In this document: one piece after another, positions 52,159-64,000 of the stretch | Numbering within the stretch: the stretch's first letter is position 1 | How the letters are laid out: each line of letters begins with the position of its first letter | Assembly (NCBI GenBank): GCA_900239685.1 | Contig: OENT01000843.1 | Coordinates: 1 to 64,000 of the forward strand | Reading direction: 5' to 3' | Source of the DNA: Rotaria macrura | Lineage: Eukaryota; Rotifera; Eurotatoria; Philodinida; Philodinidae | DNA: 64,000 nt | Translations under genes and position numbers: made by a program | Notes under the pieces: generated by a model | Databases searched by the model: none | What the model was told of the DNA's origin: nothing | Seen by the model: only the letters and a program-made list of their open reading frames with translations

Positions 52159-53751
52159 ATGTTCATCTGCTCTCTTTCATTCATAAATGTTACTTTGCAA
52201 TTAATGTACATTTTCATTAATTCTTATTTGATCGAATGTCAAGGTAAGAAACAAAAAATAAACTAATCCAAAAAGAAAACTAAAGCTAGACAAGTATACT
52301 TAATATTTGTTATCGTGATTCTAGGAAAGAATTATCATTTATCGCCCGTCGATAGAAGCTATTGTCCTTTCGTAGAAACATTATCATTTGGTTCAAATCT
52401 TGATATCAAATGTAACAATACTTATTTAACATTCAACGAAATCAATGTGAGTAAAAATACGTCGTAAATATTACTCTCTACCGTAAATGTTGACATATAG
52501 AGTGATACATCGAATTGGATATTTGCCAATCTCTCATCGATTTGCAGTCAAAACGGCACACAACAAGCACATATTAATCAATGTGGACTTAGACGTGTTG
52601 ACGCAAACTATTTAAAAGTTCCCGTTGTAAGTAAACTCTATTTGATATAGATATATCATTTTACTACTACAGCGATTTAATCTTAGAAATCTTCGACACA
52701 TTCTGAAAATGCTTGTATTTATTGTTACATTAATGTAAGTTAAATAAATCTATTTCAAAACCTAGAATCCATATGAGATGTTTATTGTTTTTTTATAGTA
52801 TAAGCCAATAGCAGCATTGATTACTGCAACTCAGTCAGATGAAGGCCATTATATTTTATATGTTTTTAATATAACCGCTACTGGATTAGGTAAAAGAAAA
52901 ACCTAGCTTATTCATTTGCTTATTTATTATTATGGTATTTTTTTATATAAGAAAATCATGAATCATTCGAGATTCTCTGGGCTAAACGTGAAAGTGATGA
53001 AGTTCGACATTCGTTTAATTATTGGTTTTCACGGGGGTATGGTCAAACTTTTGAAAAAGCAAAACCTTTCAATATACTGATTGTCGTAGATGTGTTGATT
53101 CCATAGTAACAGTTCTTGAAAATAGTGGTCACACAATAATATTTGCTGTTGATGATGTTGCCATTAATCGAGTTGAATTTATTATTCGTCGTTGTGACGG
53201 CGTAAGTATATCAGTGTGATACTTAATCAAATTTTGATTCTATATTGGTATTGAATATAGAATTGTCGAAATTATAATGCATGTAGTGAAGAAGATTTTA
53301 TTAAAGACATAGCTTCAAATTATTTTCGAACACCGGATTCAATCGAAAAAGTAACATGCGATTCTGATTGTCTGTATGATGTATTGACAACAACGATGGA
53401 TGGTAGGGGTATGAATATTGTCTTTGAAGGACAAACAAAGAAACGAAAAGCATAGTTCACTTTATTATTTCGTTAGATTCCACCTCACTAATCTCAAATA
53501 TAACGGTGTCTACAAGTAAAACATCACTTAATCGAGAGCAAACTTTCGAACTCGTAATTTTAATAATTACAAGCGTGTTTCTATTAATATCATTACTAAC
53601 TATACTCATCTTCTTTATAAGACATAGAATAAGAGGTAACATCATATTTCAATGTATTTGTTTGCATTCTATTGATGATATAAATAATTATTTAGAAAAA
53701 AAACATACTTATTCAAAGACAAACAACAACGATCCAGATGAACATAGGTGA
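52159..53751 (+). pseudogene. Type I membrane glycoprotein with a frame break (unknown family)
   Basis: Exons 52159-52243, 52325-52446, 52501-52626, 52687-52734, 52799-52889, 52952-53201, 53261-53402 and 53477-53751. Read up to the break, it starts with a hydrophobic signal peptide (MFICSLSFINVTLQLMYIF) and encodes a Cys-containing ectodomain with N-glycosylation sites (NNTY, NLS, NIT). Near the end is a single membrane helix (LVILIITSVFLLISLLTILIFF) followed by a basic and polar cytoplasmic tail. Within the sixth exon the frame fails: it hits TAG at 53104-53106, whereas the downstream part is open in the +1 frame. A run of five A at 53054-53058, short by one, would explain it, or a 23-nt intron at 53037-53059. 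Either the copy is decayed, there is an assembly error, or the intron is real. No family was recognised. Confidence 0.6.
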
Positions 53752-55320
53752 AGCTTGGTGGTTCTCTCTCATCAGTGAACAATATTATTATGTGTGCGTT
53801 CTTTTGTCAGATGTTTAGTTCGATTTGATTTTTGCCATCGAATGAACATGTGTTCATGACATAGCATCAGAAGATAAATGAGTGTCCTTCTAATTTTTAT
53901 TTTTATGTTTTCTGTAAATATATATATATACATATATACATATATACACTTGTTAGTATGCAATAATTAGTTATTTTCATTTCGTCACTTCGAATGTTTC
54001 AAAAGAAAGAAAACAAAAAAACAGACCGTTAAGATACAAATCGAATGTGGGAAATTTTCTTTTCTTTCGTCCAAAAATCAATCTCTTGTTGTTTTTTTGT
54101 TTTGTTTATTTTAGATTACTCGTAAAATTGCGATTATGTAAATGTAAATGAAAATTATGATAGATGTTATTAAAGAATAGATATGACAGTATCAGACTAG
54201 CTATGGTCGTGTGCATCCGTCGAAGATGATAGAATTAATGTAATGAACCTTTTATTTCTTTTCTTTGACACCCATGAAACTGCAAAAAGCATAAAAACTT
54301 TTCAAAAGCAATTCTATTCTATTGTATATTAGCAAGAGCCAGATGCATGAAAGATCATGTTGCTAAAGAAAAAACAAGCTCGACAGCTAAATGATAAGTG
54401 ATGTTCACCATTAAAAATATCTCTATGAATACTCATACATGATGAACAGTGACACTATTCTCTATGATAAAATTTTTATGAAGCCTCATAAATTCAAAGA
54501 CATGTTGTTTATGTATGCTTCAAGTAACGTACTTTATCATTAGAGAGGAAAAGCGCTAATGAGGATATAATAATGGTAAGCAAATGCAACGCAGGAAAAA
54601 CACTCCTTGACAGATTTACAGGAAGATAAATAAAAAAAAGTAACGCAACGAACACACTAAGAGAATTCAACAATGATAGAAGAATTTTCTCAATATTTCA
54701 GTGATAATGCTGCGAAGACGATGCCACTGGTTTTCTCCTTCTTTTTCTCTCTTTTCTTTTTCTCACCCGGCTCGTCACTAGTGAGTTTTTCTTCCTCTAT
54801 TCTTCGCCGGCATTTTATATTAAGTATTATATGAGAAATAGACATAAACTCAGGGTTTTGTCGCATAGCCGTCATCACCGTTGACGGTTCTCCTGCTTTT
54901 TCCTTCCTTTCAGCTAGTCTGCCTACACATTTTTCTATATATTCTCCTAAAACTAGTATTACTGTTGCTTCTACATTTCAATAAGTAGACTGTGATGCCC
55001 TCGATGGCATCGTTTTTTTTCTTTATTTTCATCACTCTCTGCCTCTTATTATCATAAAAGTCATGCTATACAACCCTTTTCTATGTCAATCTTTTATTTG
55101 CGTCATTCTAGAAAAATTTCTCAGGTTTCTCTTTTTATTATATTTTGGAATTAACAATGCATAGAGAAGATGTAAAATAACATCGTCTGTTAATAATGAA
55201 GAGCTGTCAACTTAAATGCATTTATTTTCTATGTAAAGATGATTCTTTTGACAACGAACCATTATAATACAATATGAATAGATTTTTCTTCGACAAAAGC
55301 TAAGGTATAAGAACATTTTC
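53752..55320. other. AT-rich non-coding DNA
   Basis: Includes a TA/CATA-rich tract at about 53919-53948 and polypyrimidine sequences near 54720-54770. No gene supported. Confidence 0.5.
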
Positions 55321-55930
55321 AGTCTACAGTAGAGATCAGCGGAGTCGAACTTTTTGATTCCTAAACCCGACCCGATTCCGAAAAAAAAAACGTTTTCGAT
55401 TCCGCTTCCAACTCCGACTCCGTAAAAACAAATTTTTCGATTCCGATTCCAACTCCGACTCCGGCTGGAAATTTTTTCGGAATCCGATTCCGACTCCGAA
55501 TAAACCCGACTTTTTTTCGCAGCTTAGCGATATCTAATTCATATGAAATGTTTGATATTCTGACAGGATATATAAGTATAAAGTTAAATTAGCATATCTT
55601 TGTTTATTATACAATATACTCATGAATAAACTTTTATCTAAGTGAAAGTCAGATGATGTGATTTCTTTTGCAATATAGCTCAAACGTTAACTCACAAACA
55701 ATTTATTATATCTGCTACTACTTCAGCTTCGTCACACTAGAAATCGAATTTCGGAGTCAGGTGCCATTTTTCATTCCGACTCCGACTCCGCAAAATATTT
55801 TTTCACGATTCCGATTCCAAGTCCGACTCCTAATTTTTTTTTCTTTTGATTCCGATTCCAACTCCGACTCCGTCGGAGTCGGAGTTGGAATCGGGTTTCG
55901 GACTCCTGTGCAGTACACTAGTCTACAGTA
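55321..55930. mobile_element. Inserted repeat element with 11-bp flanking duplication
   Basis: AGTCTACAGTA occurs at 55321-55331 and again at 55920-55930, bracketing 588 bp. Both ends of the insert carry blocks of degenerate GATTCCGATTCC / ACTCCGACTCCG hexamers (about 55370-55505 and 55755-55880), much richer in GC than the surroundings, around an AT-rich core without a gene. The two termini are loosely inverted: the left begins GCGGAGTCGAAC then AAACCCGACC, the right (reverse complement) GCACAGGAGTCCGAAACCCGATTCC. This fits a non-autonomous transposon with a target-site duplication. No transposase frame is present. Confidence 0.7.
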
Positions 55931-56410
55931 ATGATTTTCCATACTTCTTAGCTCAAATATAAATTGCTTCTTTTTCTTTTTCTTTTTATTCTCATACAAT
56001 ACTTAGCAATGACAATCAACAGTCTTTCTACTAATCCTAATAAACACATCTACAAGCCATTAGATTTTAAGCGTGATACAACTATAAAATTAGATGCATT
56101 ACTAAAAACGAGAACGTGATAGAATTTATAAAGCATATGCTTAAGTTTTCCATATCTATCTATGTTGGTATACATTGCACTTACAGATTTTTTAAGTATC
56201 CGTTTGTCTAATAAAGTCAAAGTATATTCTTATATGTTAATAGATAGATGTAAGTTTTTTTCTTCTTTGTTTCAGATGAAGTCAACATAAAGTGAAATAG
56301 TGCACTAACGAAATACCTCTAACACGTTGTTCCGCATCATTATCAGATAATCAATCATCGAGAGTTAATCAATCATAAAATTAAATCCGTTTAAACGAAT
56401 TGATAATAAA
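55931..56410. other. Upstream region of CMIP
   Basis: AT-rich sequence that presumably includes the CMIP promoter and leader; no motif was recognised with confidence. Confidence 0.45.
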
Positions 56411-60491
<4,081 letters not shown>

Positions 60492-60568
60492 AAATATGTT
60501 CTTGTTTTTGTTTGTTTTTGTTAGTACAATAATCTTCGAAGGACAAATCTCGTGCGTTATCATCTTCG

Positions 60569-60574
60569 AATAAA
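60569..60574 (+). terminator. Poly(A) signal for CMIP
   Basis: AATAAA 78 nt after the CMIP stop codon. Confidence 0.45.
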
Positions 60575-61077
60575 GACATGTATCAGTCAGATTGATGTCA
60601 ATTTTATTTTTATTTTTTATTGTTCTTTGGACTTTTGTGTGAATGTTCGCTTTCAGTCCAAATTCGTCCTGTGTTCGTGCTTTTTTTTTCCTCGTATTTC
60701 TGTGCACTGTATGTACGATGAAAGATGCCTTCTACTACTAAATAACATGACTCCTTTTTTTTTCTCGTTCTGGACGGCGTATTTATTTTTTGTGCGTTAT
60801 TTTTTCCTTTTCTCGTCGAGTCTTTGCACTTCATAACTCCGTGCATTCTTATACCACAACCATGGACATGTATATAAGAATATATTTCTAAACATTGCTT
60901 ATTTTTTTTTCTCATTTTGATCAGTCATTAATTATTGAATTTTTGTTTGGGTTTTTGTTTTGATAAACAAATAATTATATTTAATATTTGCGTATTTAAT
61001 ATACATATACATACATACACAAACACACATATATATATATATTTATATTTATATTTATATATTTGTTTTATCTGAAG
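60575..61077. other. Spacer between CMIP and ASTE1
   Basis: T-rich followed by TA/CATA-rich repeats at about 60999-61060 immediately before the ASTE1 start codon. No gene. Confidence 0.5.
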
Positions 61078-63191
61078 ATGGGCATTCGAGGTTTACAAAC
61101 GTTCATAGAACAAAAATTAAGTTTACTAAATGAAATTGAATTACACAATTGTAATGTATTATTTGATGGTAACTCAATTTACCATCAAATGTATAAAGAA
61201 TGCAATTTGACTTGTTTATTTGGTGGTGAATATGATAAATTTTATCGCTATTGTAAACAATTATTCGAATCATTTCGTACCTGTAATATAAAGTATGTAT
61301 TTTAAATTTGAATTAAATATTCTTTTTGTTTTCTTCTAATGTTGGTGTTTTTTTTAATTTTCCAAGTGTTATTGTTGTATTTGATGGTGCTAGATTAGAT
61401 AATCGAAAATTATCTACTGTACTTCAACGATCACAAAAACGTGTCGACTATTCAACGAAGGCAAGTGTTAATATTGATTTAAGTCCATTACTATTACGAC
61501 AAACATTTATTAATGTACTCGATCATATGAATATTCCATATATATCAGCATTAGGCGAAGGTGATGATGAAAGTGTCTCATTAGCCAATCATCTCGATTG
61601 CTATTTAATAGCTCGTGATAGTGATTATTATTGTTATAATCTTTTCAAAGGTTATGTACCATTCGATTATGTTGATATTAATCCAATTAAAAAGGATTCC
61701 TATTATTATCTATCAGCTCAATTATTTACAATAGGTTCATTACTTGAAAGATTTGTTGGTTTAAATCATTCGACACTGGCACTTGCGTGTTGTTTATGTG
61801 GAAATGATTATATAACTGAACGTACTACTCAGCCAATATTCAATCATATTGCTACGGTCGTAGAAAAATCAGAAAACAATAGAATTAGTAAACATAATAG
61901 AACAAAACATTGGTATGCCATGCAATGGATGAAACGTTTCGATGATGTTGATACAGCGATAAAAAGCCTACTTGAACCTATTGCAAGAACATCTAGAGAT
62001 AACATTGAAGCAAAACTTAGATTAGCACTTCAATCTTATCTAAATCCAACAGACACACTCATCTATCGTTTTGCTTGGTCGAAAAATGAAAATCTTCTTA
62101 AAAATTCTCATTTTGTTCAATTAGCTCAAGACTATCTTGAAGCACACAATATGGTAATGAAAAATGAAAATTTTTAAATGAAAAATAAACATAAATTTTC
62201 ACTTTAGAATGATGAACAGATTCGTATTCATATTGAAAATAATCTATCAGAAATAAAAAGCAAACATAACCATTCAATTCCAATATTTCTACTTGATAAT
62301 TTAACTGATCTTCGTTTATCAGTAACCTATGTAGAAATACTTATTCATCGTCAATTTATTTGTTCGGCACATATCGAACTCGAACAAGAACCATCGATAT
62401 ATGTTCATGCAATACCAATCGTTTTGCCGTGTCTTGCAATTTTAACTAAATGGGATAACAAAGAATATGATGAAAATGTTACTATCTATCATCGTGTTTA
62501 CAAACAACTTAAACCATGTGTGTATGATCTTACAGAGTTTCAAGATGTCATTGATCTTAATCATTTGAATTCATTATCATTTGTTGAACATCAAGACTTT
62601 GTTTCCAAATGCTTGAAAATCTCGCTTTCAGAACGAAAACAATTTGATGGTATTCATACAGATTATCATTTTTGGTTAATGATTATACGTTATTGGTATT
62701 CTAGTCGTTGTCTTGCACCTGTATATGTTTATGCTATTATTATGTCTTTAATAAAATCTATTTATTTATTTGAGAATGATAGATTTCAATCCGAAGATAT
62801 TGAACCATTAAAATTATCAATCAATGATAATCGAAATCATGAACAAATCGATCCAGTTGTACGTCGCAATATCAATTTAAAATTGAAGGATATGTCAAAG
62901 AAAGTCTATGATTTGAAAACATTCGATTGTAGTATTATACATGAATTTAATTGTTTACAAACAATATTTATGTTTAGTATGTATGTCAATGAATTTTTCA
63001 ATCGTCCATTTGATTATAAAATTTATCCACAACATTTCTTATTTGGATCATTCTTTTATGCGTTTGTTGAGAATTATGAAAGAAAACGAAATTTATCCGA
63101 AGCATTAAACAATCTGCTTAAAACAGAAGCCAAGCTTTTGACAATTATGAATAATTTATTCATGGCAATTACTTTAGATACTGCTTATTAA
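61078..63191 (+). CDS. ASTE1: Asteroid homolog 1-like XPG/FEN family nuclease
   Basis: Exons 61078-61292, 61367-62153 and 62208-63191 give 661 residues, similar to ASTE1 (about 680). The N-terminus is typical of XPG nucleases: MGIRGLQTFIE, then NVLFDGNSIYH with a metal-binding Asp (D30), VVFDGARLD, the acidic block GEGDDESVSLA, and ARDSDYY. AC CLCGNDYI follows where the family has a helix-hairpin-helix entry. The second half is an asteroid-specific helical region (for example FWLMIIRYWYSSR and CLQTIFMFSMYVN). ASTE1 is known as a structure-specific nuclease that trims 3' flaps in double-strand break repair. The start is the first ATG after a TA-rich leader, and its MGIRGL is the expected N-terminus of the fold. 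Confidence 0.94.
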
Positions 63192-63224
63192 AGATAATGT
63201 CTACTTTAAAAAAGTGGGTGTACT

Positions 63225-63230
63225 AATAAA
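63225..63230 (+). terminator. Poly(A) signal for ASTE1
   Basis: AATAAA 34 nt after the stop codon. Confidence 0.5.
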
Positions 63231-63678
63231 CGCAAGCACATGAAAAATGACCTACCATGATATTCATGAGTAATCATTTTTTTAATTTCCCAACTAACAA
63301 TGATTCAACTAAATTTCAACATAAGATCTCTTCCTATATTGACAAAAATTGAGTCTAATTTTTCATGAAGACAAATTTAAGAATTATAACAACTACATAC
63401 AAAAGTTATGAACAATCTCGACATTCAGAACTATCGAACTTGAGAAAGACGATGAAAACGAGTAGTTAGCTATGACTGAAACACTGAAATTTTATATGTG
63501 GATCATATTATGACAATGATCAGTATTGAAAGCATATAGTAAGAAAAGAAAGATAGTTCTGAACGTTGTTGTTATTTTGTACTTTTTTCTAAAATATAAG
63601 ACAAATAGACACTTGTCCGAAGAAACGCAATGTGAACTTTGATGAGATCCATTTTTTAATGATTTTTATTCCATATGA
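63231..63678. other. Intergenic DNA downstream of ASTE1
   Basis: AT-rich; no coding signal recognised. Confidence 0.45.
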
Positions 63679-63944
63679 AAGGATCAAGAGAAAATGTAAG
63701 AGCAACCTTTGGCGAAGATGAAATTGCTTTTTTTCCTAATCTCATCTTATCTAATATTAACATTGTGTTTCGAATGAGTAATAGATTTATTTTCAAATTA
63801 GCTGTTCATTGTTTTGATTTTTGTTCATAAATTCGTGAACAAGTTTCAACTGAATTAGCTATGGATTATGATAACAAACATAGAATCCTATCGTTACTTT
63901 CATTGAGAAAAATAAACTTGACAATCAATTTTTTTATCTTGTAG

Positions 63945-64000
63945 ATGGAACTACTAAAAAATGGTGATAATTCATGTCCTAAAGAATTACTAACTTTAGC
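63945..64000 (+). CDS. Possible exon of a gene cut by the window edge
   Basis: After a T-rich tract ending in cttgtag, an open frame begins ATG GAA CTA and runs to the edge with KNGDNSCPKELLTL. A possible first exon upstream (ATG near 63676, donor gtaaga) encodes MKGSREN, but the join is not supported by an intact frame I can verify. Function unknown. Confidence 0.2.
   Translation, partial: MELLKNGDNSCPKELLTL

Noticed and set aside
55668..55931. 87-codon frame across the repeat element with DSDSNSDS-like peptide
   Set aside because: The peptide is a translation of the GACTCC hexamer repeat, not a conserved protein.

Overview
The window is a stretch of nuclear DNA from a small-genome animal: AT-rich, with many short introns (mostly 45-80 nt, GT...AG) and animal-specific genes (CMIP, CD2AP/CIN85, VWA8, ASTE1, a rhodopsin-like GPCR). 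Base composition, intron size, the divergent GPCR and a TIR-domain protein would fit a bdelloid rotifer or a similar spiralian; that placement is inference and was not tested. || Layout. 1-107: the 3' part of an exon at the left edge, possibly retroelement RNase H-like. 932-1187: a long hairpin (foldback) element. 3155-4126 (-): intronless arginase. 7298-8667 (-): rhodopsin-like GPCR, 4 exons. 11555-12241 (+): protein with a ubiquitin-like N-terminus and a TIR domain. 17956-18897 (-): three overlapping or nearly abutting small genes for one-pass membrane proteins, just downstream of TMA7 (19067-19353, -). 19894-21962 (+): protein phosphatase 1 catalytic subunit, 11 exons. 25568-28873 (-): CD2AP/CIN85 adaptor with three SH3 domains, 15 coding exons. 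34359-34712 (+): unknown small protein. 36212-37266 (-): Gly/Pro/Tyr-rich protein with three EF-hand-like loops. 42586-48794 (-): VWA8, 11 exons, 1,840 residues. 49369-49909 (-): ATP synthase c-subunit, 3 exons. 52159-53751 (+): type I membrane glycoprotein with a frame break. 55321-55930: an inserted repeat element flanked by an 11-bp duplication. 56411-60491 (+): CMIP, 17 exons. 61078-63191 (+): ASTE1, 3 exons. The right edge may hold the start of another gene. || How they relate. These are ordinary unlinked housekeeping, signalling and repair genes, not a pathway. Three or four products have a mitochondrial role or look (ATP synthase c, VWA8, and perhaps the small membrane proteins). The most unusual item is the 17956-18897 cluster, where three small coding regions follow head to tail, the first pair sharing an ATGA stop/start and the second pair 16 nt apart, which looks like a polycistronic transcript. 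A second theme is tiny first coding exons: in three genes the start codon is split from, or nearly alone before, the first intron. Exon models were built by hand and each was checked only for reading-frame continuity and splice consensus.
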